Source of the DNA: Phascolarctobacterium sp.
GTDB taxonomy: Bacteria; Bacillota; Negativicutes; Acidaminococcales; Acidaminococcaceae
Length of the DNA: 64,000 nt
Direction: 5' to 3'
Assembly: GCA_030540395.1 (NCBI GenBank)
Contig: JAUNWI010000001.1
Location: forward strand, 168,777-232,776
The notes beneath the pieces were generated by a model. The model had not been told where the DNA came from and made no database searches. It saw only the letters and a program-made list of their open reading frames with translations. Positions 1 through 9,401 of the stretch are shown piece by piece; position 1 is the first letter of the stretch, and every line of letters starts with the position of its first letter. The translations under genes were made by a program, and so were the position numbers.

Positions 1-125
1 GCACCTTCGGCGCCCATTTAAGGGACTCTCCAGAGTTGTGTCAGCTCACGGTTCCGCCCCACTTGAGGCACCTGAGAGTTTTGCTCCTTCGGTAGGCATC
101 GCCTTCTCCCATAAGCGTCATCCAC
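1..125 (-). promoter_or_regulatory. Glycine riboswitch (tandem aptamer, cut by window edge)
   Basis: On the minus strand the RNA reads ...CTACCGAAGGAGCAA..., ACTCTCAGG and then CTCTGGAGAG, followed by a second GCGCCGAAGG block at positions 15-1. The CCGAAGGAGCAA/CTCTCAGG pair is the glycine aptamer core, and its repetition suggests the usual tandem arrangement, with the second aptamer running off the left edge. It would control a gene outside the window, typically glycine cleavage or a sodium:amino-acid symporter; which one cannot be seen. Confidence 0.85.
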
Positions 126-147
126 TCGTTATTTACTTATGTACGCT

Positions 148-176
148 ATTATAGTACACTCTAAAGAAAAAAGCAA
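148..176 (-). promoter_or_regulatory. Promoter of the glycine riboswitch transcript
   Basis: Minus-strand -35 TTGCTT (171-176), 17-bp spacer and perfect -10 TATAAT (148-153), placed just upstream of the riboswitch start. Confidence 0.75.
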
Positions 177-197
177 GCACTTTTTTTGTTAAAAATG

Positions 198-350
198 TTA
201 CTTTTGCTTAGCTGCAATATCGCGCATGCAATAAACTAAAGAGCCGTTGCCACGATGGTTCATGATGCACTCACAGCAGGTACCATGGCGGGGGCAGGTA
301 GTTTTAGGACAGGTGCAGTTAGCTTCATTACAATGCTTATGTTCTTCCAT
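198..350 (-). CDS. Small cysteine-rich protein (50 aa), possible DUF6485 relative
   Basis: ATG at 350 preceded by a GGAGG ribosome site (358-362); the reading frame runs 50 codons to TAA at 198. Seven cysteines form the series C7, C12, C14, C19, C25, C26, C28, with a short tail containing C41. The pattern Cys-x-Cys-Pro...Cys-Pro-Arg-His-Gly-x-Cys-Cys-x-Cys resembles small Firmicutes Cys-rich proteins (DUF6485 type) thought to bind metal; I recognise the pattern only, not a tested function. It stands alone with a TATAAT -10 at 400-405 on its upstream side. It lies between the glycine riboswitch promoter and the ArnT-like gene and is probably monocistronic. Confidence 0.75.
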   Translation of the reverse strand: MEEHKHCNEANCTCPKTTCPRHGTCCECIMNHRGNGSLVYCMRDIAAKQK

Positions 351-443
351 GTTGATTCCTCCAATCGCTTTTTGCAGTCAGCCTTGCTCTGACACCATTA
401 TTATAGCACGCAAGCAGGGAATCGTCTATTTTTCCTTGCTCCG

Positions 444-1934
444 CTACCATCTGCAATAGCAGATAACGCGTAGAACGACCTGCCAGCTGCCATTGCTGCC
501 TATCCTGCTCCAAGACATATTTTTAGGCTTGTAGCTATTCAGCTCCTTTTCCGGCACCAGCTTTACAATACGTGCATCGCTGTAGAATACTGCGGAGGTA
601 GGATAGCTGCCATACAGGCCCACTTCACTGATGCCATCTTTGACCAGGAGCTCTCCCAAGCCCTTAGCCGAACGTTGAGCACTGAAGGGTACGGCGATAC
701 TAACAATAAGGGACAGATAAAAGCACAAACACATGCTGGCCAAGCCTAAAGCTTTATGCCTCGCCCCCATTTGCCAAAGGTAGCATAGCATAATACCCAG
801 CATCAGGCTCAAAGGAACGAGGAGCAGGTCTTCTTCCACTACCATACCAGTGCCAGAAACCCACAGTGCAGCTCCTAGCAGAACTGCAAAAATAACACCC
901 ACAAAAAGATAATAACGCAGCTGCAAAAGCTCTTCCTCCCTCGTCTCCAGCTCCTTGGCTAAAAAAATGCTCATGGGGAAAAGCAAGGGATAGGTATAGG
1001 TAATATATTTCGTGGCCATCAATTGGAAAAAGATGAACACCACGCCTGCCCACAGCAGCAGGAATTTTTCGCTAGCTGCAAAACCCGCTCCCTTACGCCA
1101 ACGCTGCCACAGGCACACCGGCACCAAGGCGCTCCACGGGAAGAGCGCCAAAGCATTAACCAGTAAATAGTAATACCACACGTTATCACGGGGATGCTCG
1201 GACACAGTCGCCCGCAGAAAATTGTGCACGCCAAAAAAGGTGTTGATAAAGTCACTACCATGCAGTGAATACATGGCTGCGTACCAGGGCACGGCTACCA
1301 AAGCGCAAAGAACAGTGCCACTGAATAATTTGCAACGCTTGAGCACCTGCCAATCCCGCTGCCACAAGAGAAACAAAGTGATGATTAAGCCCGGAAGCAG
1401 CACGCCAATAGGCCCCTTCGTCAGCACAGCCAGCCCCGCACTAGCGTACATCAAATACCAAAAGAGCGGCTTGTTCTCGCTATAGCCCAAATAGAAGAAT
1501 AATAAGGTTGCACTGAAAAACAAGAACAGCACTGCATCCGTTATGATGGACTTACTGATGAGAAAAAACTCCACACTGGATAGTAAAAGCAAGCCACTCA
1601 AAAAGCCTACTTTTTCATTATAGAGGCGATAGCCACCATAGCTAACTAAGCCCAACCCCAAAAGTCCGAAAAAGGCGGGAAAAAAGCGGGCGCCAAATTC
1701 TATAAAGCCAAAGAGCTTGAAGCCCAAGGCCGTAAGCCAATAAAACATAATGGGCTTATCATACCAGTAGTGTCCATAAATCTGGGGTGAAAGCCAATCC
1801 CCGCTCAGCACCATTTCCTTGGCCGTCAACGCATAATTGGATTCCACACTGTCAGTGACCAGCAAACTGCCATTGCAAAAAAAGAGTAACAAAACTGCTA
1901 TTGCCCAAAGCCCTAGCCAGTACTTTTTCGACAT
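444..1934 (-). CDS. ArnT/PMT-like membrane glycosyltransferase
   Basis: GT83-type lipid-phosphate-sugar transferase, the family of ArnT (4-amino-4-deoxyarabinose transfer to lipid A). The protein is 496 aa with about a dozen hydrophobic segments. A first periplasmic loop begins near residue 25 with the acidic signature Asp-Ser-Val-Glu-Ser-Asn-Tyr and continues into GDWLSPQI and WYDKPIMFYWLTAL, the ArnT/PMT hallmark. The start at 1934 was chosen because GGGTG lies 8 nt upstream; an in-frame ATG at 1952 has no ribosome site. It lies 102 bp downstream of a histidine kinase, with its own promoter-like region carrying phased TTAA repeats. By analogy with PmrAB-arnT it may modify lipid A or another envelope glycan; the sugar is not deducible. 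Confidence 0.85.
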   Translation of the reverse strand: MSKKYWLGLWAIAVLLLFFCNGSLLVTDSVESNYALTAKEMVLSGDWLSPQIYGHYWYDKPIMFYWLTALGFKLFGFIEFGARFFPAFFGLLGLGLVSYGGYRLYNEKVGFLSGLLLLSSVEFFLISKSIITDAVLFLFFSATLLFFYLGYSENKPLFWYLMYASAGLAVLTKGPIGVLLPGLIITLFLLWQRDWQVLKRCKLFSGTVLCALVAVPWYAAMYSLHGSDFINTFFGVHNFLRATVSEHPRDNVWYYYLLVNALALFPWSALVPVCLWQRWRKGAGFAASEKFLLLWAGVVFIFFQLMATKYITYTYPLLFPMSIFLAKELETREEELLQLRYYLFVGVIFAVLLGAALWVSGTGMVVEEDLLLVPLSLMLGIMLCYLWQMGARHKALGLASMCLCFYLSLIVSIAVPFSAQRSAKGLGELLVKDGISEVGLYGSYPTSAVFYSDARIVKLVPEKELNSYKPKNMSWSRIGSNGSWQVVLRVICYCRW

Positions 1935-1966
1935 AACAAAACACCCTCTCATAGCTTGTTGAAGAT

Positions 1967-1972
1967 AGTATA
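1967..1972 (-). promoter_or_regulatory. -10 element of the ArnT-like gene
   Basis: Minus-strand TATACT at 1967-1972 (TATTAT at 1970-1975 is an alternative). There is no recognisable -35; the expected position is occupied by the phased TTAA repeats, as in promoters that need an OmpR-family activator. Confidence 0.5.
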
Positions 1973-1982
1973 ATACTATTAT

Positions 1983-2021
1983 CTTAATAAGCTATTAAGA
2001 GGGTATTAATTTATAATTAAG
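1983..2021. promoter_or_regulatory. Four phased TTAA half-sites, candidate response-regulator box
   Basis: Hexamers CTTAAT (1983-1988), ATTAAG (1994-1999), ATTAAT (2005-2010) and ATTAAG (2016-2021) are each separated by exactly 5 bp, giving an 11-bp period. This matches the direct-repeat geometry used by OmpR/PhoB-family regulators; PmrA boxes are YTTAAK-N5-YTTAAK. The site lies between the kinase stop codon and the ArnT-like gene. Confidence 0.55.
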
Positions 2022-2036
2022 CAAATATCATATTAT

Positions 2037-3326
2037 TTAATCTTTATTTAAGGAAAGCAGCACCTGCATGATTGTGCCACGGGGCTTATTATCCAAAACT
2101 TTGATTTCCCCGTGATGCTGCAGCACGATGGTTTTAGCCAGGGAAAGACCCAAGCCCAAGCCACCCTGGCTGCGGCTACGGGCCTTGTCCACCCGATAAA
2201 AGCGGTCAAAAACCTTTTCCTTATCCTCATCGCTGATGCCACAGCCCTGGTCCCGCACCACCAAAAGCAAATTATTTTTGCTTTTGGTAGCTATAAAATC
2301 AATGGCAGTATTGGTCAGGGAATACTTGATGGCATTATCCAGCAAAATGATGAGCAGTCTGTTTAAGGCCGCCTCATCCCCCAGCAGCTGCAAATTATCA
2401 TCCACCTGGGCGCGCAGCGCGATGCCCTTTTGCTCCGCCAAAAGGGCCAGCTGCGCTCCTACACGCTTGCACAGCGTGCTCATATCAACCTCAGTCCTCA
2501 GCTCCGGCAAGCTGCCCTCGTCCCCTCGGGCCAGCTCCATGAGGTTTTCCGTCAGCCGACTCATGCGCTGAGTCTCATGGCATAGCATCTCGATGGATTC
2601 CTTGGCGAAGTCGCTGTACTGGCTTTCCTCGTCCTCCTTAAGGCCCTCGGTGGCCAGTGCCATCACTGCCAAGGGCGTACGCATTTCATGGGACGCATCC
2701 GCCGTAAACTGCATTTGCCGTGCATACATCTTGCCGATAGGCTGAATATTGCGTCCTGCCAGCCAATAGCCAAAATAACAGGCCAAGGCAAAAAGCAATG
2801 CCGCCACGCATAAAAGCTTGAATAAAGTGGTAAAGGCCGCACGATAGTAAAACTCCATGTCCTTAAACATATACAGGTGCCCTTCCACCCTTCCTCCATT
2901 GAGCACGGGTGCCACCGCTGCCAGATACCGATGAGCATTGCCCTTTTCATCAAAAATACGGTTATTCAGCATGCGAGCTGTGTCGAGCTTGCTAGGCCAA
3001 TAATCCCGATGCTTGAATAAGCCCTCTCTAATCTTGCCCTGACCAAGCTGGTCCAAAATCACCGTCTTGCCGTCAGGAGTTACAAAATAAGCCAGCATGC
3101 TGCCTTCCCGCACAGAAACTGCTGAACAGGGCTCCTCGCCACCATCCACCCATTCCTCGGCCTCATGATAGATTTGGTCCACCAAATCATCCTTTTCATG
3201 CTGCAGAATGTTCCACCAGATAAAGGTATAGGCAGCAAAAACAATCAAAAGAATCAGCAGGCCGAAAATACCCGCATAAATACAGGTCATGCGCCGCCTG
3301 AGTCCCTCAAAAAGATTATTCCACAT
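2037..3326 (-). CDS. Sensor histidine kinase (OmpR-partner type)
   Basis: Membrane histidine kinase of 429 aa. TM1 spans about residues 16-39, an extracytoplasmic sensor about 40-160, and TM2 about 165-190. A phosphoacceptor domain follows with His213 in SHEMRTPL, then an ATPase domain with N-box Asn331, G1 at 359-364 and G2 GGLGLGLSL near 388-396. A clear HAMP domain is not visible, the linker being very short. The ATG at 3326 lies inside the end of the response-regulator gene (11-bp overlap) with an AGTAGGA ribosome site, so the pair is translationally coupled. The stimulus is unknown; the ArnT-like gene downstream suggests envelope stress or cationic peptides. Confidence 0.92.
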   Translation of the reverse strand: MWNNLFEGLRRRMTCIYAGIFGLLILLIVFAAYTFIWWNILQHEKDDLVDQIYHEAEEWVDGGEEPCSAVSVREGSMLAYFVTPDGKTVILDQLGQGKIREGLFKHRDYWPSKLDTARMLNNRIFDEKGNAHRYLAAVAPVLNGGRVEGHLYMFKDMEFYYRAAFTTLFKLLCVAALLFALACYFGYWLAGRNIQPIGKMYARQMQFTADASHEMRTPLAVMALATEGLKEDEESQYSDFAKESIEMLCHETQRMSRLTENLMELARGDEGSLPELRTEVDMSTLCKRVGAQLALLAEQKGIALRAQVDDNLQLLGDEAALNRLLIILLDNAIKYSLTNTAIDFIATKSKNNLLLVVRDQGCGISDEDKEKVFDRFYRVDKARSRSQGGLGLGLSLAKTIVLQHHGEIKVLDNKPRGTIMQVLLSLNKD

Positions 3327-3981
3327 AATATCCTACTCCGCGTAGCGTTTTGATTAATTCCTCGTTATTCAGACTGATGATCTTCTTACGTAACAGGCGG
3401 ATGTGCACGTCCAGATTATTTTCGGTGACATCACTCTCGATGCCCCAAATGCGGTCCTGTAAGACAGTACGCGGCATTACCTGTCCCTTATTGCGCAATA
3501 AAATCTCCAGCAGCTTGTACTCACGGGGGCGCAGCTCCACTCTTTTTTCGCCATAAGCCAAGCAATAGGTGCTGGCTTCCAGCACATAATCACCATAGGT
3601 GAGATTATTGACCACGTAGCTATCCTGACGACGGCAAAGAGCGTGCAGGCGTGCCACCAGCTCCTCCATGGCAAAGGGCTTTACTAAATAATCATCCGCC
3701 CCTGCGTTGAGTCCCATAACCTTGTCCGCCACCGTGTCCTTGGCCGTGAGCAGCATGATTTTGCCCTGGTATTCCTCATCCCGCAGCCGGGCGCACAGCT
3801 CCACCCCGCTGAGCTTGGGCATCATCCAATCCAGCACCAGCACATCATAGCCGTCGGAGTATACCTTATTATATGCTTCCTCACCATCCTGCACCCAGGT
3901 GGTAAGGATATTTTGTTTTTTCAAAAGCATGCTCATGAGCTTGCCTAAATTTAAATCGTCTTCAGCTAAGAGAATTTTCAT
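3316..3981 (-). CDS. OmpR/PhoB-family response regulator
   Basis: Two-domain regulator of 221 aa. The receiver domain has acidic pocket E7-D8-D9, phosphoacceptor Asp51 in LVLDWMMP and Lys81 in LLTAK. A winged-helix DNA-binding domain covers about residues 125-221 and ends GVGYYVE. The start at 3981 (MKILLAEDD) follows GGAGG with good spacing; longer in-frame starts lack a ribosome site. It is first gene of the pair with the kinase and a natural candidate to bind the 11-bp phased repeats before the ArnT-like gene. A perfect minus-strand -10 TATAAT lies at 4001-4006 with a poor -35. Confidence 0.93.
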   Translation of the reverse strand: MKILLAEDDLNLGKLMSMLLKKQNILTTWVQDGEEAYNKVYSDGYDVLVLDWMMPKLSGVELCARLRDEEYQGKIMLLTAKDTVADKVMGLNAGADDYLVKPFAMEELVARLHALCRRQDSYVVNNLTYGDYVLEASTYCLAYGEKRVELRPREYKLLEILLRNKGQVMPRTVLQDRIWGIESDVTENNLDVHIRLLRKKIISLNNEELIKTLRGVGYYVE

Positions 3982-4176
3982 AATGCATTCCTCCACCAAT
4001 ATTATACCATTTTGTAGCATAGCACTAGAAGCTGAAATTTTACTGAACACATCAAGTCACAAAAAAGTTTCCTAAGCTATAGCAATTTAAACTGAATTTA
4101 CGCTCCTAAGTAAACTAATCCTTCCTAGTTGAACCTACACAGAATGGCTTACTCAACCTGCTCGCCAAGGCACACA

Positions 4177-4208
4177 AAAAGCGGAGCGGCTACCGCCGCT
4201 CCGCTTTT
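4177..4208. terminator. Bidirectional intrinsic terminator
   Basis: Perfect 9-bp stem GCGGAGCGG (4181-4189)/CCGCTCCGC (4196-4204) flanked by A-runs on the left and T-runs on the right. On the minus strand it ends the Nudix/unknown gene pair. Confidence 0.85.
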
Positions 4209-4212
4209 ATAG

Positions 4213-4272
4213 CGAACATTCTTTTCGAGTAACGTTTCGTTACCCCAAGCTTTATGTCGAACATTCTTTTGG
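4213..4272 (+). repeat. 60-bp dispersed intergenic element, copy A
   Basis: Composed of CGAACAT, then the 18-mer at 4226-4243 containing palindrome GTAACG-TTT-CGTTAC, a 15-bp variable spacer, and GAACATTCTTTT-GG. The same order and spacing occur inverted at 44857-44917. The rest of the intergenic stretch 3982-4327 holds the regulator promoter and the terminator. Confidence 0.7.
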
Positions 4273-4327
4273 CATCATTTCAGATATGATAAAATTCCAG
4301 TACGTTTGTATTTTTTAATAGACAGCT

Positions 4328-4723
4328 TTATAATCTGTAGCTATTGAGCTGCACCAAAAGCTCTGCGTAGGTGCCCTTGCTATCGGCCAGCATCAAATTC
4401 AGAGCCCACATGCTTTGGCCCACATCATCAGTAGTTTGAGCGGCCTGCAGGCGGGGCTTGCCGGAGCCCACAAAGCGCAGGATTTCCTCACCCTCTAAAA
4501 GCAAGGGCATATCAGCGCGACTATAAGCACTCAAGCCCTGGTTGGAAAAAAGCACTGTCAGCATCAGCATTTCGTCCATGCGCCAGCATTCCAGACGGAA
4601 GGAACGCCCATCGCTCATGGTGCCGGTTTTATAGCCCACATCCATCACGCCATCCTCATCAGGCTCATAGGGGGAGGGCACATAATCCACCCGACAGGGA
4701 GCATTATATTTTTTAATCAGCAT
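4328..4723 (-). CDS. Conserved-looking protein of unknown function
   Basis: 131 aa, soluble, no signal peptide or membrane segment, mildly acidic. I do not recognise a family. The order suggests a compact alpha/beta fold with beta-rich segments such as SFRLECW and MLMLTVLF. The ATG at 4723 follows GAGGAG; an in-frame TTG just upstream is a poorer start. It lies 35 bp downstream of the Nudix gene on the same strand with no terminator between them, so the two are probably one transcript ending at the hairpin at 4177-4208. Confidence 0.7.
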   Translation of the reverse strand: MLIKKYNAPCRVDYVPSPYEPDEDGVMDVGYKTGTMSDGRSFRLECWRMDEMLMLTVLFSNQGLSAYSRADMPLLLEGEEILRFVGSGKPRLQAAQTTDDVGQSMWALNLMLADSKGTYAELLVQLNSYRL

Positions 4724-4758
4724 CAAATCTTCTCCTCAACTATCCCCGGCAGCAAGGC

Positions 4759-5250
4759 TCACCGCTGCAGGTATTTAGTCAGCAGGGTGTGGGTAATATT
4801 ACCCTCGGGATAAACCAAATTCAGAGCCTCGGCAGCAGGCACCCACTTGGCAGCATTTATTTCCTCAGACAGGGTAAAATCCCCCTTTGTGGCTCGCGCC
4901 ACAAAGCCCAAAAGCAGCATCTGTTGCTCGCTTTCCCAGTGACTGCACACAAAATGCACATCCCTGGCCTGCACGCCAATCTCCTCCTGCACCTCGCGAG
5001 CAGCGCAGAGCTCGGCCTCTTCTCCCGGCTGCACATAGCCTGAGACAAAATTATAATATTGCTCGGACATATACTTTGGCTTTAAAAGCGCCACTTCCTC
5101 GGCCTCGTTGACCACCATGGTAATGGCAACTACAGGAAAAATATCGAAAAACGGCTTGTGGCAGGCCTTGCACCAGGGCACACGGCCATCATCACCAAAG
5201 GGCACGCTGCCAAGCTTCGCACCACAGTGGGGGCAAAATGTAAAATGCAT
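4759..5250 (-). CDS. Nudix hydrolase with N-terminal zinc ribbon (NudC-like)
   Basis: 163 aa. The N-terminal zinc ribbon uses Cys6, Cys9, Cys27 and Cys30, and a complete Nudix box GX5EX7REVQEEIGV spans residues 71-93. The zinc ribbon plus Nudix order is that of NAD(H) pyrophosphatase NudC, but the protein is much shorter than NudC (about 260 aa) and lacks its N-terminal domain, so the substrate (NADH, ADP-ribose or another dinucleotide) is open. The start at 5250 follows AAGGAGAG; an upstream in-frame TTG overlaps that ribosome site. It forms a pair with the downstream unknown gene. Confidence 0.85.
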   Translation of the reverse strand: MHFTFCPHCGAKLGSVPFGDDGRVPWCKACHKPFFDIFPVVAITMVVNEAEEVALLKPKYMSEQYYNFVSGYVQPGEEAELCAAREVQEEIGVQARDVHFVCSHWESEQQMLLLGFVARATKGDFTLSEEINAAKWVPAAEALNLVYPEGNITHTLLTKYLQR

Positions 5251-5286
5251 AATTCTCTCCTTCAAAACGCCGGCCCGTTGATAAAG

Positions 5287-5322
5287 AAAAGCGCTCCAAA
5301 GCGGAAGCCATGGAGCGCTTAG
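5287..5322 (-). terminator. Terminator of rpoBC
   Basis: Stem GCGCTCCA (5291-5298)/TGGAGCGC (5311-5318), followed on the minus strand by a T-rich run (TTTTCTTT). It sits 20 bp after the rpoC stop codon. Confidence 0.85.
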
Positions 5323-5340
5323 TTAGGCAATTACAGGTAA

Positions 5341-8300
5341 TTATTCCTGAGCCGGAGCTTCAGCTGCAGTTTCTACAGCTTGCTCAGCAGGCTTTTCTTC
5401 CTCTTGCTTAACATTATATTTTACTTTAACGTCACGATAACGGCCCATGCCGGTACCAGCAGGAATCAGCTTACCGATGATAACGTTTTCCTTGAGGCCT
5501 AAGAGCGGGTCAACCTTGCCCTTAATAGCAGCATCGGTGAGCACGCGAGTGGTCTCCTGGAAGGAAGCAGCGGACAGGAAGGAATCGGTAGCCAAGGAAG
5601 CCTTGGTGATACCCAAGAGGATGGGATGACCTTCAGCAGGCTCCTTGCCAGCCTCGATCATAGCAGTATTCTGCTCTTCAAATTCTGCCACATCCACATA
5701 TTCACCCGGCAGCATAGTGGTGTCGCCGGACTCGTCAATGCGAACCTTGCGCATCATCTGGCGTACCATTACCTCGATATGCTTACTGTTGATATCTACG
5801 CCCTGGGACTTGTAAACGCCAACAACCTGGGAAACCAGATAGTGCTGGGCTGCCTTCACGCCACTGATACGCAGAACATCGTGGGGATTGAGGGAGCCTT
5901 CAGTGAGGCGTTCACCCTTCTCAATTTCTTCGCCCTCGGAAACTGCCAGCTTAGCACCATAGGGAATGGAATACTCTTGGCCCAAACCATCCTCGCCGGT
6001 CACAACAACCTTGCGGCTGCCATTTTCCTCGATGATGTGAACAGTACCAGCATTTTCGGTCAGCAGACCAGGGTGCTTGGGTTTACGTGCTTCGAACAAT
6101 TCTTCAACACGGGGCAGACCTTGGGTAATATCGTCAGCACCTGCAACACCGCCGGTATGGAAGGTACGCATGGTCAGCTGGGTACCGGGCTCGCCGATGG
6201 ATTGAGCAGAGATGGTACCAACTGCTTCACCAACATCAACGTTTTTGCCGGTAGCCAGGTTACGGCCATAGCACTTACGGCAAACGCCGTATTTAGCCTT
6301 ACAGGTCAGCACGCTGCGAACCTTAACCTTTGTGCGCAGCTCGCAAATGCGATTAGCGATGTCTTCGGTAACATAATCGTTGATATGATAGATTACATTA
6401 CCATTTTCATCTTCAATATCCTCAGCCAGGTTACGACCGATAATGCGGTCAAACAAGGTTTCAATAACAGTTTTCTCTTTTTTGCCTTCAACGATTGCCT
6501 CTACCTCAATGCCGGCAATATCGTTGTTGCGAATGCGCATTTCCTTCACAGTACCATCAGCCAAAATAGCATCGATGGTCTCTTCGGTCATGGTGGAGCC
6601 AGCTGCTGCCAGCACCTCCCCTGCAGCATTCACAATATCATCTGCAACCTCTTTGTTGACAAAGTTGTGCATCATAGCTTCCTTCAACACCTTGTGGGCG
6701 AACTCATCGCTAATGTTGATGCGAACCTTTTCCGTATCCTCACCGTTCATATCTTCGGTGGAATAGAGGTTGATTTCTTCGATCTTAGCATCATTGAGCT
6801 TAGCAAACAGCTCGGGGGTTAAGTTAGTATCAGCTTCAGCAATCAAATTGCCGGCAGCATCCAACACGCCACTAGCCAAGGTGCGGCCCATAATGCGGTC
6901 ACGAATCTTGTTTTGGCTGGAGCCCAAAACAGCCTTGCTCAGGCGGTTGCGCTCTTTTACCAAATTCATGCCCACGATGTCGCAATCGTCCTCACGCACG
7001 ATAACATCCTGAGCAACGTCTACCAGACGACGGGTCAAATAACCGGAGTCAGCAGTACGCAGTGCGGTGTCGGCCAAGCCTTTGCGGGCACCATGGGAGG
7101 AAATGAAGTATTCCAAAATGGTCAGGCCTTCACGGAAGTTAGATTTAATAGGACGGTCGATGATACGGCCGGAGGGGTCTGCCATCAAACCACGCATACC
7201 AGCCAGCTGACGAATCTGTTGCTTGTTACCACGGGCACCGGAATCAGCCATCATAGCCACGGAGTTGAACTTATCCATGGTGGACTTCATCAAAACATCG
7301 GTTACCTTATCGGTAGCTTCTTCCCACAGGTCGCAGACCTTCTTGTAACGTTCTTCGTCAGTCATCAAGCCACGACGGAACATACGCTCTGCCTTATCAA
7401 CCTCTTTTTCGGTTGCGTCCAGGATAGCCTGCTTAGCAGCAGGAATCTTGATGTCGGAGGCAGCAATGGAAATACCGGATTTGCAAGCGTTGTTGTAGCC
7501 CATCTTCTTAACAATATCCAGAATTTCAGCAGTACGCAGATTGCCAAACAGCTTGTGCGCCTTAGCAACCAGCTTGCCCAGTTCCTTCTTGTCAATCAGC
7601 TTGCCCAGATACCAGAATTCATTACCGTTGGCATCCTTTTCCTTGTGGAAATAACGCATTTCCAAGGGCAGCTCGCTGTTGAAGATGAGGTTACCCACGG
7701 TAGTGGTAACCAGGGATACACCTTCATTGCTGGGCTCCTCGAAAATTTCGCTATTGGGGATATATACTTTAATTTCAGCCTGCAGAGCAACTGCATGGTG
7801 GAAATATGCCAATTGAGCTTCGTCAGCACTGCTGAAGCGTTTGCCCTCACCCAAAGCGCCTTCCTTCACAATGGTCAGGTAGTAAGCACCCAAAACCATA
7901 TCCTGGGAAGGAACAGCAACTGGCTTGCCATCCTTAGGAGCAAGGATGTTGTTTACGGACATCATCAGCATACGTGCTTCGGCTTGGGCCTCTACGGACA
8001 GGGGCAGATGGACAGCCATCTGGTCACCGTCGAAGTCGGCGTTATAAGCGGTACATACCAAGGGATGCAGCTTAATAGCGCGGCCCTCGGAGAGGATGGG
8101 CTCGAAGGCTTGAATGCCCAGTCTGTGCAGAGTCGGTGCACGGTTTAGGAGTACGGGATGCTCTTTAATAACATCCTCTAAGATATCCCAAACCTCGGCC
8201 TCAGCGCGCTCAACCTTACGCTTGGCGCTCTTAATGTTGGTAGCAATCCCGCTAGCAACAAGGCGCTTCATAACGAAGGGCTTGAACAGCTCCAGTGCCA

Positions 8301-9381
8301 TTTCCTTAGGCAGACCGCATTGATGCATTTTCAGCTCCGGACCTACTACGATTACGGAACGGCCGGAGTAGTCAACACGTTTACCCAAAAGGTTTTGACG
8401 GAAACGACCCTGCTTGCCCTTCAGCATGTCGGACAGGGATTTTAAGGGACGGTTGCCGGGGCCGGTTACGGGGCGACCACGACGACCATTATCGATCAAA
8501 GCGTCCACAGCCTCTTGCAGCATGCGCTTTTCGTTGCGCACGATGATGTCGGGAGCATGGAGCTCCAAAAGGCGTTTCAGACGATTGTTACGGTTAATTA
8601 CACGACGATACAAATCGTTCAAATCGGAGGTAGCAAAGCGACCGCCATCCAGCTGTACCATGGGGCGCAGCTCAGGAGGAATAACGGGCACTACATCCAT
8701 AATCATCCATTCAGGACGGTTGCCGGACTTCAGGAAGGCCTCGCAAACCTCCAAACGGCGCACTACGCGCACCTTACGTTGGTTGCTGGCATCCTTCATC
8801 TCCGCACGCAGCTCGTTGGTCAGGGACTCCAGGTCGATTTCCTCCAGCAGCTCCTTCACCGCTTGGGCACCCATGCCCACGCGGAAGCCGTCGCCGTATT
8901 TGTCACGAGCTTCTACATATTCAGCCTCACTCAACAGCTGCTTTTTGGTCAGCGGAGTGTCGCCTGCATCCAGTACAATGTAGCTGGCAAAATACAGCAC
9001 CTTTTCCAGGTTGCGGGGAGATACGTCCAAAATCAGGCCCATACGGCTGGGGATACCCTTGAAATACCAGATATGGGAAACAGGGGCAGCCAGCTCAATG
9101 TGGCCCATGCGCTCACGACGTACCTTGCTGCGGGTTACTTCAACGCCGCATTTGTCGCAGACAATGCCTTTATAACGAATGCGTTTATACTTGCCGCAAT
9201 GACATTCCCAGTCCTTAGTAGGGCCAAAGATTCTTTCGCAGAACAAGCCATCACGTTCCGGCTTCAAGGTTCTATAGTTGATGGTTTCAGGCTTTTTTAC
9301 TTCGCCATAGGACCATTCTCTGATCTGGTCCGGGGAAGCTAAGCCGATACGCATAGAAACGAAGTTATTTACATCTAACAA
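5341..9381 (-). CDS. rpoC: DNA-directed RNA polymerase subunit beta'
   Basis: 1346 aa. The zinc-binding site is Cys60, Cys62, Cys75 and Cys78, and the catalytic [10 protein letters not shown] loop is near residue 449. The trigger loop and C-terminal regions are intact, with a short Glu/Ala-rich tail. The start appears to be TTG at 9381 (protein LDVNNFVSM...) with GGGAG about 10 nt upstream; no in-frame ATG lies between rpoB and the conserved region. It lies 20 bp downstream of rpoB and ends in a strong terminator, so here the operon closes after rpoC rather than continuing into rpsL-rpsG-fusA-tuf. Confidence 0.98.
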   Translation of the reverse strand: MLDVNNFVSMRIGLASPDQIREWSYGEVKKPETINYRTLKPERDGLFCERIFGPTKDWECHCGKYKRIRYKGIVCDKCGVEVTRSKVRRERMGHIELAAPVSHIWYFKGIPSRMGLILDVSPRNLEKVLYFASYIVLDAGDTPLTKKQLLSEAEYVEARDKYGDGFRVGMGAQAVKELLEEIDLESLTNELRAEMKDASNQRKVRVVRRLEVCEAFLKSGNRPEWMIMDVVPVIPPELRPMVQLDGGRFATSDLNDLYRRVINRNNRLKRLLELHAPDIIVRNEKRMLQEAVDALIDNGRRGRPVTGPGNRPLKSLSDMLKGKQGRFRQNLLGKRVDYSGRSVIVVGPELKMHQCGLPKEMALELFKPFVMKRLVASGIATNIKSAKRKVERAEAEVWDILEDVIKEHPVLLNRAPTLHRLGIQAFEPILSEGRAIKLHPLVCTAYNADFDGDQMAVHLPLSVEAQAEARMLMMSVNNILAPKDGKPVAVPSQDMVLGAYYLTIVKEGALGEGKRFSSADEAQLAYFHHAVALQAEIKVYIPNSEIFEEPSNEGVSLVTTTVGNLIFNSELPLEMRYFHKEKDANGNEFWYLGKLIDKKELGKLVAKAHKLFGNLRTAEILDIVKKMGYNNACKSGISIAASDIKIPAAKQAILDATEKEVDKAERMFRRGLMTDEERYKKVCDLWEEATDKVTDVLMKSTMDKFNSVAMMADSGARGNKQQIRQLAGMRGLMADPSGRIIDRPIKSNFREGLTILEYFISSHGARKGLADTALRTADSGYLTRRLVDVAQDVIVREDDCDIVGMNLVKERNRLSKAVLGSSQNKIRDRIMGRTLASGVLDAAGNLIAEADTNLTPELFAKLNDAKIEEINLYSTEDMNGEDTEKVRINISDEFAHKVLKEAMMHNFVNKEVADDIVNAAGEVLAAAGSTMTEETIDAILADGTVKEMRIRNNDIAGIEVEAIVEGKKEKTVIETLFDRIIGRNLAEDIEDENGNVIYHINDYVTEDIANRICELRTKVKVRSVLTCKAKYGVCRKCYGRNLATGKNVDVGEAVGTISAQSIGEPGTQLTMRTFHTGGVAGADDITQGLPRVEELFEARKPKHPGLLTENAGTVHIIEENGSRKVVVTGEDGLGQEYSIPYGAKLAVSEGEEIEKGERLTEGSLNPHDVLRISGVKAAQHYLVSQVVGVYKSQGVDINSKHIEVMVRQMMRKVRIDESGDTTMLPGEYVDVAEFEEQNTAMIEAGKEPAEGHPILLGITKASLATDSFLSAASFQETTRVLTDAAIKGKVDPLLGLKENVIIGKLIPAGTGMGRYRDVKVKYNVKQEEEKPAEQAVETAAEAPAQE

Positions 9382-9401
9382 GAATCATTCGCTCCCTTCT
9401 C

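Noticed and set aside
2048..2242. Minus-strand frames overlapping the 3' end of the histidine kinase
   Set aside because: Shifted reading of the ATPase domain; no start signal and no independent support.
5626..6822. Long plus-strand frame (398 codons) inside rpoC
   Set aside because: It is the reverse reading of a highly conserved essential gene, with no ribosome site and no recognisable domains. The same applies to frames opposite rpoB (10290-12308), groEL (22817-24280), dppA (56477-58018) and pheT (60220-61986).
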